From: Microstegium vimineum
Lineage: Eukaryota; Streptophyta; Magnoliopsida; Poales; Poaceae
Assembly: GCA_022036555.1 (NCBI GenBank)
Contig: CM039122.1
Location: forward strand, 124,001-188,000
Length of the DNA stretch: 64,000 nucleotides
Direction of reading: 5' to 3'
Notes under the pieces: model-generated
What the model was told of the DNA's origin: nothing
Databases searched by the model: none
Seen by the model: only the letters and a program-made list of their open reading frames with translations
Made by a program: the position numbers and the translations under genes
Part shown: piece after piece, positions 45,208 to 57,750 of the stretch
Numbering within the stretch: the stretch's first letter is position 1
Layout: every line of letters begins with the position of its first letter

Positions 45208-48200
45208 ATGGCCACTTTCCAGCTCTTCGGCGCCGACGCCTGGCCTGCTTCCTCGGTCCGTCAGTCGTATCTGGAGGGGTTGGTGGAGAGCGGGCTTCTC
45301 CGGCCCGTTACCTCGACGGAGAGGCCGGAGTGGATAGCTCCGCCGTCGGACCACGCCGAGCCCAACCCGCCAGAGGAGTACGTGGTCTTCCACCGGGCGG
45401 GGCTGGGGGCCCCACCCAGCCGCTTCCTGCGCGCGCTCCTCTACCACTATGAAGTGGAGCTCCAGCACCTCACTCCCAACGGCGTTAGCCAGGCGGCGGT
45501 CTTCGCCGCGGTGTGCGAGGGCTACCTGGGTATCGAGCCCCATTGGGATCTGTGGATCCACATCTTCAAGGCCAACATCTTCACCGCCTCGGTCAGCAAG
45601 GGCGTCCGTCGGAAGGTCAGGGCCGGAGGCTGCAGCATCTGCGTCAAGCGACCGGAGTTTTGGCTTCCCGCGAACCCGTCCTCGAGCCACTCCGGGTGGC
45701 ATTCCGGGTGGTTCTACCTGAGGAACGACGAAAATCTGCTCCCGGCGTACACCGGGAGGACACTTGACGCCGAGCCCGAGCGCTGGAGGTACGGTGTCCC
45801 GTCGGACAAGTAGAAGCATCTCAAGGGCCTGCTGGACGCGCTCAGGCGTCTGAAGGAGAGGGGCCTTACCGCGGAGATCGCTGCGTCAGCGTTCCATCGA
45901 CGGCGGGTTCTGCCGCTGATGGCTCGACCCCTCCGCCTCGACGAGATGGGTCCGGGGGTCGATCTATCGGGGTGCCGCCTCATCGAGGAAGAGTTGACCC
46001 CGGACCGGGTGGTCAGCCGCGTCCGCCGCTTTTTTGCGGGGGGGTTTGCCCCCAAGGACATCGCGAAGGTCCCCATGAAGCCGGACGAGGGCTTCTATGA
46101 GCTGGTAAGACCCTTTCTCCGGTTAGAGTCCTCGCTCTCGTCCCCTCCTGTCTTTTCTGCTCGTTTTCTGACCCCCTTGCGTCCCGCAGGGGAATGTGTC
46201 CTACAAGCGCTCGCGTCCGCCGGTAGCGGAGGACCGGGCCACGAGGGAGGCGAACCGCCTCTGCGTGGAGAAGCAAAAGTCCGACAAGGACAAGAAAAAG
46301 AAGAAGACGACCAAGAAGGCTCTAGAGAAAGAGCAGAGAAAGCAGCGCCGGGCCCAACAGAAGCGGTTGGGCCTCGATGAGGAGCTGTCACCCTCGGAAG
46401 AGGAGGACGAGGAGGAGGATGAGACGGCGCCTGAGCAGGCGGCCGTTGCTACTGGTGGAGAGGGGGGGTCGACCTCGAAGTCGGCCCCTTCTGTTGAAGT
46501 TGGGCCACGGGCGGAGCGCCCCGTGGCCTCGCAAGAAGTCACGCCGCAGCAGACGCGGTCGCAGATGCCGTGGCCCTCGTCGGGGGGTCGATCGAGCGAG
46601 CCCCCGGCGCCCGCTGCGTCGAGCGCCCGGGTGCCGGGCCCGCCGGCGCAGGTGGAGACCGGCAAGAGGGCGAAGGTGGTGCCGCCGTCGAAGAGTCGAT
46701 CGAGCGAGCCCCCGAAGCCTGCCGCGTCGAGCGCGCGGGCGCCGGGCCCGTCGGTGCGGGTGGGGGCCGGCAAGAAGTCGACGGTGGCGCCGCCGGCCCC
46801 TGCTCGGGAGAAGGTGGCGAGTGCCGCCTCGACCGCCGCCCCCCAGGCAGTGGCACCCCAGAGCTCGACCAGCCCGACGGGCGCCGGGCTGAAGCGTCGG
46901 GCTCCGAGGGGGTGAGTCGAGTTCATAGTTGTTGTGCTTATTATCGCGCGCGTGCTCCTTTTTCAAGTCGAAGCGCCGGCAGGGAACCACGTCCCCCGCC
47001 CCCGCCAAAAAGCTGAAGACGGGGGCCGCAGTGCAAGCAGGCGTCGAGGCTGGTCCGGCAGCCCCACCCCCTTCGACGGTCGCCCCCGAGGCGGCACAGG
47101 CAGCCACGGCCCCGGAGGTGGTGGCGCGGGGGGAAGCACAGGGGGCCTCGGCGTCTACCCGGACGGCGGAGGAGGCGAACCCGCCGGCGGTGGTGGTCGT
47201 CGAAGCGACGGTCGCGGTGCCTGCGCGGCCGTCAGAAGAGGTCGCGTCCGGCGCCCCGGGGGGTGCGGAGCTCCCGCCGACGGCGGCCGCGACCCAGGAG
47301 GTGGAGGTGGCCGAGCCCCAGGGCCCCGCGAACGAGCGGGAGGCCCCGGCTCACCCGACGCCGGGGCGCTGGCCCGAGGGTCTGGCGCCGTTGGAAGCTC
47401 GACTCCAGCTCGAGCGTGTCGAGGGACCGTCCGCGCCGGCACAGGGCGGGATGCTGATGGAGTCCACCCCCGCCCAGGTGGACGAGATGGTGGCCGAGTT
47501 GGTGGACCCGGCGGAACTGGCCATCATCGCGGCTCCTCGGGCGGAGCCGGAGGTGGCTCGGCCTCCCCTCGAGGTTGGGGGGTCGTTGTCTCAAGGTAAG
47601 TCGCACTTTGGTTCGCTCGCGACGCGGTGGGTTTATTTCGCTGGGTACTTACTTTTTTGAGCTCTTTATCGCGCAGGGCCATCCTATCGGCCGGGATCTT
47701 CCTCCACCGGAGGCGACGGCTTGGTGGGGCCGTCGACGTCCTCGCGAGGTGGCGCCGAGGAGGAAGCCTCGCCCCTCTCCGATTACCGAGGAGGGGGGGA
47801 CCTGCGCATTGGCGTCACCGGGCCGATGGAGCAGAGGATTGCCGCCCGCAGCGCGGCGTGGGGCCAGGAAGTTCTCGAGGTGGCGGACCCTCGAGACCCT
47901 GAGCGAGTCTTCCTCACGCTCGATGACCAGCTCGAGCTTCGACGGTGGGAGAGCGTCGAGGAGCTCCGGGGCTGGTTCGAAGACTCGGTGCGTCGCGCTG
48001 CGGAGGTCGCCGCCGCGGACATACGCGAGGGGATGGAGGTAGGTTCTATTCCACCTTAGATAGTGCTTCGAGTTGTCTGGTTTCCGTTTGTTGACGATCT
48101 CCGTTTTTATCCTTGTCAGTCGCTGCGGGTGAGGTCGTACGAGAAGTCCCAGTACATTCTCCGGGTACAGGGGTAACTCTCGACCCTCCACGCCTCTCTG

Positions 48201-49218
48201 GAGAAGGCGAGGCATGAGGCCGCTCGTGCGAAGGCGGAGGCGGCGACTATCCAGAAGGATGCTGAGTCGAGGGTCGCTCACGCGAAGGTCGGCTACGAGG
48301 CTGTCCAGAAGGAAGCCCGGGAGGCCTTGTCGTCGGCGCAGGCGAAGCTCGACGATGCCCTTCGGTCGACCATCGCCGTCGGGCAGGAGCGGGATGCCGC
48401 CCTCGAGGCCCAGCGCAAGGTTGAGGAGGAGGCCGCCCGGCTGAGGGGAGACCTCGATGCCGTCTCCCGCGAGCGCGACGCTCTGGCCACCTCGGAGGAG
48501 AAGGCTCGGACCCGCGCGACCTCCTTGGGCATGGTGGCAATGAAGCAGAGGGAGGCCCTCGGGGACGCATACAAGGCCGTCGAGGGTCTCGAGGCCCAAG
48601 TTAGGGACCAGACCTCCGACCTTGACGTCGTCCGCCACCAGCTCGAGGAGACCGAGCAGGCCTACTCCACCTTGGATGTGCATGCCCAAGGTGAGTGTTT
48701 CGGGTGTTTGCGGGGTCTGTCCTGCCTCGACCCTTTATCTGCTTTCGGGTTTTGACCGTTGTGTGCTTGTTTCGGCAGAGCTTGCGGAGGAGAATGCCCG
48801 CGCCCACAAGGACCTGGACAATCTTCAGGGCCTGCTGAGCACCGAGGCGAACCTCAACGCGACGCTTACGGCCGCCATCAACACCTTCTGTGACGACCTC
48901 TCGGTCGAGCCGGAGCCGGAGTTCGAGGGGGACGCTCGGGGGGAATCCTTGCTGCGCCGCTTCTACGCCATGACGCGGGGGGTGACGGAGAACGTCCGAG
49001 CCGCCCTGCATGTGGGGGTGAAGCAGGCCCTCGCGGTCGTCAACTCCTTCTACGACGTGGATCTCAACCTCGTTGTCGACGGGTTCGCCACCGACCCGGA
49101 TTTGACCGAGGAGCAGAACGACGCGAGGTGTCAGGAGCTGATGGATCACGCAGAGGTGCCCAGAGGCCAGCTGGCGAAACTCTTCGAGCCCGACGTGATC
49201 CCCTCGGCGGATGAGTAG
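45208..49218 (+). pseudogene. Antisense spliced gene of the Tat element (Transposase_28-type 'putative gypsy type transposon' protein)
   Basis: The plus-strand gene lies opposite to gag-pol. Exons inferred: 45208-46104, 46190-46911, 46968-47595, 47677-48038, 48120-48690, 48779-49218. The first exon has the domain known from Tat-lineage antisense frames (YVVFHRAGLGAPPSRF, then YHYEVELQHLTPNG, then GYLGIEPHWDLW). Exon 2 is Lys/Glu-rich, then Pro/Ala-rich; exons 5-6 are coiled coil followed by a conserved tail (NSFYDVDLNLVVDGFATDPD). A TAG at 45811-45813 and a TAA at 48174-48176 break the frame, and the exon 2-3 join is out of phase, so this copy is decayed. The natural function is unknown. Confidence 0.75.
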
Positions 49219-49380
49219 CCCTCTGGAGATGTCGACGGGTAGTCGCGGGCCTGCGAGCCATATCTGGACAAAAAGGTCCATGTAATAGTTAGGCCACTGT
49301 ACCGATATAATGCCAAGCCCCCGAGGGCTTTTTGTATATAATGCATTTTGATCGATGTGCACAGAGTTAATTTCATTTTT

Positions 49381-50075
49381 TCGAGCTTTCCCTGCTTTTC
49401 TTTTCCTGAGTCGACGCCTGTGAACTAAGTGTTCGACGCACCCTCTTATCCTTGGAAGGGGGGTGGCAAGTAGGGATACCGTAGCCCTGGGGCGTAGGTG
49501 AGTCCCTGACTCGACGGCACCCTCGACCCTTAGGGAACTCGAGGCGTCTTTACTTAGTTCAGAAGCGTACTCAAGGGAAAGAACGAGAGGGAGAGTCGAG
49601 TTTCAAAAAAACGTTCGAGTTTTTTGGAGACCTAGGAGGGGGGTGCCCCCCCTGTTAGCCCCCGAGGGAGGCTCGACTTTGCTGAGGCAAAGTCGAGGCT
49701 ACCTTAGTGTTGTGGATGGGTTCGTCTCGTTACTTCTACTTCTCGAGCTCTCTCTGCCTTTCTTTTCCTGAGTCGACGCTCGTGAACTTAAGTATTCGAC
49801 GCACGCTCTTATCCCTGGAAGGGGGGTGGCGAGTAGGGATACCGTAGCCCTGGGGCGTAGGTGAGTCCCTGACTCGACGGCACCCTCGACCCTTAGGGGG
49901 TTCGAGGCGCCTTTACCTAGTTATGAAGCGTGCTCGAGGCGAAGAACGAGAGGGGGTCGAGTTTTGAGAAAAAGCGTACGGGTTTTTTCGGGGACTTAGG
50001 AGGGGGGTGCCCTTCTGCCAGCCCCCGAGGGGAGCTCGACTTTGTCCGGGCAAAGTCGAGGCTACCTTCGGGCTA
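49381..50075. repeat. Two-copy tandem repeat of about 362 bp in the Tat element
   Basis: The unit 49381-49742 recurs from 49743 to about 50070 with scattered changes. Shared blocks include GGGATACCGTAGCCCTGGGG and GACTCGACGGCACCCTCGAC. It lies between the ends of the antisense gene and pol, where the two transcripts converge, and each unit ends with an inverted AGCTCGACTTTG/CAAAGTCGAGGCT hairpin. Confidence 0.8.
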
Positions 50076-50161
50076 CGAACGAACGTGAAATGTGTTTCGA
50101 GAACATTTTATTCATTCGAGAATTTGTACATAAATGCGAAAATGTACAAGGCCTTGGGGCC

Positions 50162-53100
50162 TCAGGGATAGAAGCGACGTAGCTGTTCGATGTTCCACGC
50201 GTTGGTGAAGAGCTCGCCCTTCTCGTTCTTCAGTTTATAAGTGCCGGGCTTCAGCACCTCTGCCACGATGAAGGGTCCCTCCCAAGGTGGTGTCAGCTTG
50301 TGACGCCCCTTGTTGCTCTGTCGACGGCGCAGAACGAGGTCGCCGACGTTGAGGTCCCTTTTGCGCACGTTCTTGTCGTGGTAGCGTCGTAGCGTCTGCT
50401 AGTACTGGGCCGAATTGAAGAGGGCCATGTCACGAGCTTCCTCGAGCTGGTCGAGGGAGTCCTCTCGGGCTATCGCGTTGGCTTGTTCGCTGTAGGCTTT
50501 CAGTCGAGGGGACCCGTACTCGAGGTCGGTGGGGAGGACGGCCTCGGACCCATAGACCAAGAAGAACGGGGAGAACCCCGTGGCTCGACTCAGTGTCGTT
50601 CGGAGACTCCATAGCACAGCGGGCAGCTCGTCGACCCATCTCTTTCCATGTCTGTTCAGCCGGTCAAAGATCCTTGGCTTGAGGCCCTGCAAAACCATAC
50701 CATTGGCACGCTCGACCTGACCGTTAGTTCGAGGGTGGGCGACTGCGGACCAATTCACCCTCATGTGGTGATCGTCACAGAAGTCCAGGAACTTTTGGCC
50801 GGTAAACTGCGTGCCATTGTCGGTGATGATGATGTTGGGAACCCTGAAGCGGTGGATGATGTCGGTGAAGAATAGCACGGCTTGCCGAGACTAGATGTTG
50901 GCGATGGGCCGAGCCTCGATCCACTTCGGGAACTTGTCGATAGCCACGAGAAGGTGAGTGTGCCCACCCTTGGTTCTTTTCAGGGGACAGACCATGTCGA
51001 GCCCCCATACTGCGAACGACCAAGTTATGGGTATCATCTGAAGAGCTTGGGCGGGTAGGTGGGTCTGCCTGGCGTAGAATTGGCATCCCTGGCATGATCG
51101 AACGAGTTTGGTGGCGTCGTTGACAGCCATCGGCCAGTAGAAGCCTTGTCGAAAGGCACTTCCTACTAGCGTTCTTGGCGCCGCATGGTGGCCACAAGCC
51201 CCCGAGTGTAGGTCCTTCAGCAGTGCCCTCCCCTCCTCGAGGGTGAGGCAGCGTTGAAGTACACCCGACGGGCTACGTCGATATAGCTCGCGGCCGTCCC
51301 CGTACAAGACGTAGGTTTTGGCACGTCGAGCTACTCGACGGGCTTCCGTGCGGTCTTCTGGCAGTTCGCCTCGCGTCAGGTACTCGAGGTAAGGAGCGCG
51401 CCAATCCGTCGAAGGGGTTGGCGCTGCGGTGGCCCCGTCGATCCCCATGACCTCTCCCCCGCTCGAGGGGGGATCGGTCGAGGGGGGTGGGTCGACCCCT
51501 TGCTCGGGGGCGGGAGCCCCCGAGCCTAGGTCGACGGAAGGTGTGTGCAGATCCCTCGAGAGGATGTAGGGGGGGGGGACCGTCCCTCGAGTAGACGCGA
51601 TTTTAGCCAGCTCGTCGGCAGCCTCGTTGTATCGACGGGCTACGTGGTTAAGCTCGAGGCCGTAGAACTTGTCCTCGAGCCTTCGGACCTCCTTGCAGTA
51701 GGCTTCCATCTTTGGGTCATGGCAGCTCGAGTCTTTCATCACTTGGTCGATCACCAACTGAGAGTCCCCTCGCACGTCGAGGCGTCGAACCCCGAGCTCG
51801 ATGGCGATGCGCAGGCCGTTGACGAGGGCCTCGTACTCGGCGACGTTGTTGGAGGCGGGGAAGTGGAGGCGGATGACATATCGCATATGGACCCCTGAGG
51901 GTGATACGAATAGCAACCCTGCGCCTGCTCCCGTCTTCATCAGTGATCCGTCGAAGTACATGGCCCAGAGCTCGCTCTGAACCTGCGCTGGGGGTAGTTG
52001 GGTGTCGGTCCATTCTGCAATGAAATCTGCCAGTACCTGAGACTTGATAGCCTTCCGAGGGGCGTAGGAGAGGGCCTCCCCCATGAGCTCGGCGGACCAC
52101 TTGGCGATTCTTCCCGATGCCTCCCGGTTCTGGATTATCTCTCCGAGGGGGAACGAAGAAACCACAGTGACCGGATGGCCCAGGAAATAGTGTTTGAGCT
52201 TCCGCCGAGTGAGGACGACCGCGTACAGCAGCTTCTGGATGTGGGGATACCTTGTCTTGGTTTCGGAAAGGACCTCGCTCACGAAGTAGACAGGCCTCTG
52301 AACCGGCAGGGCGTGTCCCTCTTCCTCCCTCTCGACTACTATGACCGCGCTGACCACCTGCGTAGTCGCCGCGACATAGAGCAGGAGGGGCTCGGCCGGG
52401 CTCGGCGGGACCAAGACCGGGGGCGAGGTGAGCAGGGCCTTGAGCCTCAAGAGGGATTCCTCGGCTTCGGCGGTCCACGCGAAGTGTTCCGTCTTCTTCA
52501 GGAGTCGATAAAGGGGTAGGACCTTTTCTCCGAGCCTCGAGGTGAAGCGACTGAGGGCGGCGAGGCACCTAGTAACCCTTTGCACGCTCTTGAGGTCTCT
52601 GATCGGGCCCATCCTCGTGATGGCGGTCACCTTTTCGGGATTGGCCTCGATGCCGCGTTGGGAAACTATGTACCCTAAGAGCATGCCTCGAGGGACCCCG
52701 AAGACACACTTCTTAGGATTTAGTTTTATGCGGTTAGCCCTGAGGCACCCAAACGCAATCTCGAGGTCTCCGACTAGGTTTCCGACGGTTCTGGACTTGA
52801 CCACGATGTCATCGACGTAGGCCTCGACGGTCGGCCCTATGTGTTTCCCGAAGACGTGGAGCATGCATCTCTGGTAGGTGGCCCCGGTGTTCCGCAAGCC
52901 GAAGGGCATTGTGAGGTAGCAAAACATGCCGAAAGGAGTGATGAAGGAGGTCGCGAGCTGATCGGACTCCTTCATCTTTATTTGGTGGTAGCCGGAATAC
53001 GCATCAAGGAAGCAAAGGGTTTCACATCCCGAAGTGGAGTCTACTATTTGGTCGATGCGAGGTAAAGGAAAAGGAACTTTAGGACATGCTTTATTTAAAC

Positions 53101-54199
53101 TGGTGTAGTCGACACACATCCTATCTTTCCCATTCTTTTTCTTTACAAGCACGGGATTAGCTAACCACTCGGGATGATGTACCTCCTTGATGAATCCGGC
53201 CTTCAAAAGCTTGTCGACCTCCTCCCCGATGATCCTGCGCTTCTCCTCGTCGAAGCGGCACAGGCGTTGCTTCACCGGTTTGGACCCGGCTCGGATGTCC
53301 AAGGAGTGCTCGGCGACTTCCCTCGGGATGCCCGGCATGTCCGAGGGACTCCATGCGAACACGTCGGCGTTCGCTCGGAGAAAGTCGACGAGCACGACTT
53401 CCTATTTGGGCTCGAGGGTGGCACTGATCGTCAGCACCTTCCCATCCTCGAGGCCGGGGTTGAGCGGGACGGTCTTCGTGTCTTCCGCCGGCTTGAAGTT
53501 GCCAGCGTGGCGCTTGGGGTCGGGGATCTCTCCGGACAAGTCGTCGAGGGCCGCGAGGATAGCCAAATCCTCACGGGCTTCGGCTTTTTCCACGCACTCG
53601 ACGTCGCAGTCGTATGCGTGCTCGTAGGAGGTGTCGACGGTGATGACCCCCGAGGGCCCCGGCATCTTGAGCTTGAGGTAGGTGTAATTCGGGACCGCCA
53701 TGAACTTGGCGTACCCCGGCCTACCGATGATGGCGTGGTAGGTGCCTCGCCACGCGACCACCTCGAAGGTCAGATCTTCCTTTCAGAAGTTCGAGGGGAC
53801 GCCGAAGCAGACCGGCAGCTTGACGCGGCCGATCGGGAGTGCCTTCTTCCCCGGGATGATTCCGTGGAACCCCCCCGCGCTGGGCAGGAGCATGGTCCTC
53901 GGGATCCCCAGGAGGTCGAGGGTCTCGGCGTAGATGATGTTGAGGCTGCTCCCCCGTCCATGAGCACCTTGCTGAGGCGGGTGTTGAGGATGATCGGGTC
54001 GACGACGAGCGGGTAAGCCCCTGCGTTGGGGATGTGCTCGGGGTGGTCGTCCTGATCAAAGGTGATCGGCGTGTGGGACCAGTCGGGGTATCGTGGGGCC
54101 TGGGCCCGAACGGAAAAAACTTCTCGACGCTCCCTCTTGCGCTGGCGCGTGGTGAGGCGGGTCGAGGGTCCCCCGTAGATCATGTAGCAGTCATGGATC
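50162..54199 (-). pseudogene. Tat gypsy pol: protease, RT, degenerate RNase H, second RNase H, integrase
   Basis: Order on the minus strand: protease (VLMDGG near 53950), RT with YVDDIVV (near 52800), a degenerate first RNase H (LYVAATT, catalytic Asp lost), a second RNase H with intact Asp/Glu residues (MYFDGS, AEYEAL, RGDSQ), integrase zinc finger (HSGACGHH...CQGCQ) and catalytic core (LDMV, TDNGTQF, NGQVERANG). It ends LRRFYP-stop at 50162. Breaks: a one-base frameshift just after the protease motif (about 53945), TGA at 53785-53783, TAG at 53404-53402, TAG at 50893-50891 and TAG at 50401-50399. RT to the integrase core is otherwise one 834-codon frame, so decay is recent. Confidence 0.92.
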
Positions 54200-55411
54200 T
54201 TGGGGAAGCCTCCTTTTTGGACATCGCCCCTGACGTGGACGTCACAGGGCGGGTCTTCCTTGCCGTCGTCTCTCCTGGGACCAGGAGGGACGAAGTGCCT
54301 ACGAAGCATGCGGCAATCCTCGAGGCGGTGGTTGGCCGGCCCCATATGGTAGGGGCAAGGCTCTTTCAGCATCTTGTCGAAGACACCCCCGTCGGGAGGG
54401 GGCCCTCGAGGCTTCCGCTTGTCCGTTGCAGCGACAAGGTTGTCGGGGTCGTCGTCGTGCTCGACGTTGGGCTCGACGTTGCGCCAGCCCGGTTGGTTCT
54501 TCTTCTTCTTCCGGCCGTCGTTGCCATCGTTGTTCCTCCTGGGCCCCTTGTTTCTCGTAGGCCTATCGTCCGAGCCCCCGGGTTCGTCCGCGTTGCCCTC
54601 CCCCTTCCCTGGGGGAATCTGGAAGAATGCGCCAACGGCCTCCTCGCCAGCCGCGTAGTTGGCGATGACGTCCATGAGCTCGTTGGCGGTTTTGGGGATG
54701 TTTCACCCCAGCTCCCGCACCAACTCTTTGCAGGTTGTCCCGGCGATGAACGCCGTGATGACCTCGTGGTCGGAAATGTGAGTCAGTGCGGTACGCTGCT
54801 TCGAGAATCGACGGGTGAAGGCGCGGAGGGTCTCTCCTGGTTTCTGCTTGTAGCTGCGAAGGTCCCAGGAGTTGCCCGGGCGCTCGTAGGTGCCCTTGAA
54901 GTTGCCCTCGAAGATCCGAACCAGGTCGGACCAGTCCTGGATCAAGTCCGGGGGTAGCTCCTCGAGCCACCTTCGAGCGGTGTCGGAGAGGAACAATGGG
55001 AGTTGCCGGATGATGACGAGGTCATCTTTGGCTCCCCCCAGCTGGCATGCCAGTCTGAAATCGGCAAGCCAGAGCTCTGGCTTGGTTTCGCCGTTGTACT
55101 TGATCAGGTTGGTAGGTGGTCGGAAACGTACGGGCAGGGAAGCCCGCCGGATGGTTCTTCTGAAGACTCGAGGCCCGACGGCTCCGGAGACCGACATCGG
55201 TCTTTGTCGCTATCGTAGCGCCCGCCTCGGTGAGCGCTGTAGCCTCGAGCCTCGGCGTCGCCGTATCGACGTCGATTGTTCACTCGAGGGGGGAGGTCGT
55301 CGACGAGGCGTTCCTGAACCGGTCGTGGCTCGACCCTGCCCTGGGGCGCCTTGTTCTGGTGGACAGAGGCCTCCCGATTTTGTCGAGGGGGCGCTGCTTG
55401 CCGCTCAGAGG
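54200..55411 (-). pseudogene. Tat gypsy gag, N-terminally deleted
   Basis: Retrotransposon Gag domain with LIKYNGETKPELWLADF, DTARRWLEELP and GETLRAFTRRF at about 55120-54780, then a basic region and a knuckle-like CPYH...NHRLEDC near 54350. A TGA at 54705-54703 interrupts the frame. The N terminus is lost: gag reading runs without a start into LTR sequence at 55411. Confidence 0.88.
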
Positions 55412-55734
55412 TCGAGAGGTCGAAGTCGAGGTAGAGGTCGGGGGGTCGTTCGTTCGACCCCTCGTCCGTCATCGAGGTGGAGCCGGGGGGTCGTTCGTTC
55501 GACCCCTCGTCCGTCGTCGAGGTGGAGCTAGGGGGTCGTTCGTTCGACCCCTAGTCCGTCGTCGAGGTGGAGGTCTGGGTTGTGACTTGTTGCTGCAGTT
55601 GGTGTAGATGGGACCCTCGATTGATGGGTCGTGTCCCACCGAATAGTGGGCTGACCCTTGCCTTAAAAATAGTCGCTATGTCCAGCGTTAATTTAACGAA
55701 GGGTTTAGGGTACCCCTTACCTTCGTACCCGACA
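55412..55734 (-). repeat. Tat gypsy 5' LTR, truncated to its first 323 bp
   Basis: Collinear with 43043-43365 at the same length and near-identical. At 55412 homology stops and gag sequence begins directly. The rest of the LTR, including its TATA box, and the primer-binding site and gag start are missing. Confidence 0.9.
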
Positions 55735-55739
55735 CTATA

Positions 55740-57750
55740 TTTAGGCATGCATGCGATGTGATTGATGCTTACACGTACTCATGACACACATGATTGTGGA
55801 ATTGGAGGAAGTCAAAACAAACATCCACGGTGGCACCCCATCGTGTGTGTCGTTGTGGAATTGGAGGAAGTCATAACACGCCCATAACGTCCACGGTGGC
55901 ACCCCATTATTAGGGGATGGAGGGAGCATCTCCGGCCTTAGAAGGTGTCTAGCGGTGGACACGGTTTAGCAGATGGTGGCGGTGAGCATTCGGTGAGTAA
56001 AGTCGCTAGCGGGTGCATGGGTTCACCTCTTCCAACTTAGATTGGGATTAGTGGAGGGCGAAGACCTAGAGATAAGGATGGGTGGTGGGCGGCGTGGCTA
56101 GGGTGAGTCACCACTAGCTGAGGTTGGTAGCTAGCCTCTAGTAGGTGATTGGTGATGGCAGGGTTAACACCTTTAATGCAGATTAGGAGAGCATTGTGGG
56201 TGGCACAACATGTGAGAATGGTGGGTAGCACCGCAATCGAAAGGGATCGTCACTTGTCGAGGGCGACAAGGAGGCGATGGAGAGGAGTTAGTTAGAAATG
56301 TTACGTTGTTTATAACTTATACATGAGGTCTATCCACCACACCATACAAATCGAGCTTCCACTATAAATGTTTGACTTAGGGTAAAACTTATATGACCCC
56401 AGTAACCAAACAAGGTGTTGTCACATGCACAAGGCCTGGGCAAAGCTGGTCTGACCGGCTCCATGCGAGCCAGGCTCCATCGTGCAACAAACCAAACAAG
56501 CCCCTAGTGTGTGTGTGCCCATCTCTTCCAAGTCTAATCAGCATTCAGGGAGGGTAGAGGCCAAGATAGCTAGGGGGCAGCAGTGCGGCCGGCGATGAGA
56601 CGCCATTGGTCGTGGAGAGCAGTGGACTTGATGGGGTTGTCATTGGTCGAGGGTGGTGACGGAGACGGTGTTGATGGATTCAACAAAGAAAAAGAGTAGG
56701 GAGGAGCTAGGAGGAGGAATGAAGAAGAAGCCACATATCATGGATATAATGTAAGAGTGTCAACGCACCAATTAAGGGTCCTAAGTCATATCTTTTAATG
56801 CTTTTTTTTCTTAAAGTACTACTGGATGTGTATTGATTTCTCTTCGATTACACTTTACGAAGTTATTAAGTTGAGCTGCACGAGAAGAAATTAAAGGTAC
56901 AAGGACGACGGTGGACAGGCGACGACAAAGTTTGAGTCGTCACCATCATATATATACCGTACGTTGACAAAGTAGTGCAGCCCAGAATGCAGCCCAACCC
57001 AACGACGACAATATATCCCCTTCATCGTCCGCTACTCCACTCCCCTCCCCTCCCCTCCCCTTGGTATTCGTATGTGGACGACACACGCACACGATGTCCT
57101 ACGAATCCAGCCCCGCATATGATCCGTGGGGCCTCCACAGCCAGCGGTGCCCATCTGTCCGATCCGTACGACGGACGGACGGGATGGCCTGGCTCTATGT
57201 AAATGTATCCGACCCGTCGGGATCTGCTGCGGCTGTGTAGCTGTGTGCACGTTGTACATCACGACCGAGTCCACGACCGCACACAAGGGTGAAAATCACC
57301 CTTGGCCAGGTCAGCGTGTTTACCTTTGCCGTAGTACTAGCTAGACTAACAGCAAGTGAAGAGATTATTACGTCATGGATAGATTCTCTCTCTCTCTCTC
57401 TCTTTTTTACTGGTCCAGTCGCTGTGATGCTCTAGCTAGCTAGCTAGCTTATTTTGGTTGAAATACGTACGTGCGATCCACGTTCTCGATCTGATGAGAT
57501 CGAAAAGGAAGGGACATATAAGAAGAATACAAAACCAGTATTGTAGTGTTAAGCCTTGGAAGAGATTTGGTGATAATGAAGTTGATCTTTTCTACGCGAC
57601 TTCTTCGATCGTATATCATAAAAAAAAATTGTTCATGTAGATAGAACCGTTTTGAGAATATATTTGTGACGGCCCGGCCTCTTTAATTATTTGCATTTCC
57701 GAGTCAACTACGTACACAGGCTGCTTGAGCTTAAGCAGCTTACGTAGTTC
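55740..57750. other. Intergenic; short tandem repeat, no gene
   Basis: Two copies of a 59-bp unit (TTGTGGAATTGGAGGAAGTCA to CCACGGTGGCACCCCAT) lie at 55794-55852 and 55853-55908. The remainder shows only short frames, a TC run at about 57386-57402 and CTAG repeats near 57432. Confidence 0.5.

Larger units (their letters stand above)
42079..55734 (-). mobile_element. Tat-lineage Ty3/gypsy retrotransposon (Grande/RIRE2-like), 13.7 kb
   Basis: Flanked by CTATA (42074-42078 and 55735-55739). The element reads on the minus strand: 5' LTR remnant (55734-55412), gag, protease, RT, two RNase H domains, integrase, then a long 3' spacer with a plus-strand antisense gene, then the complete 3' LTR (43365-42079). 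Antisense cargo between pol and the 3' LTR and the extra RNase H are hallmarks of the Tat lineage. All genes carry stops or frameshifts, and the 5' LTR has lost its promoter and the primer site, so the copy cannot move on its own. Confidence 0.93.

Noticed and set aside
46388..47107. Long minus-strand frames opposite the antisense gene of the Tat element
   Set aside because: Low-complexity shadows of the Pro/Ala-rich exon. The spliced plus-strand model has domain support.
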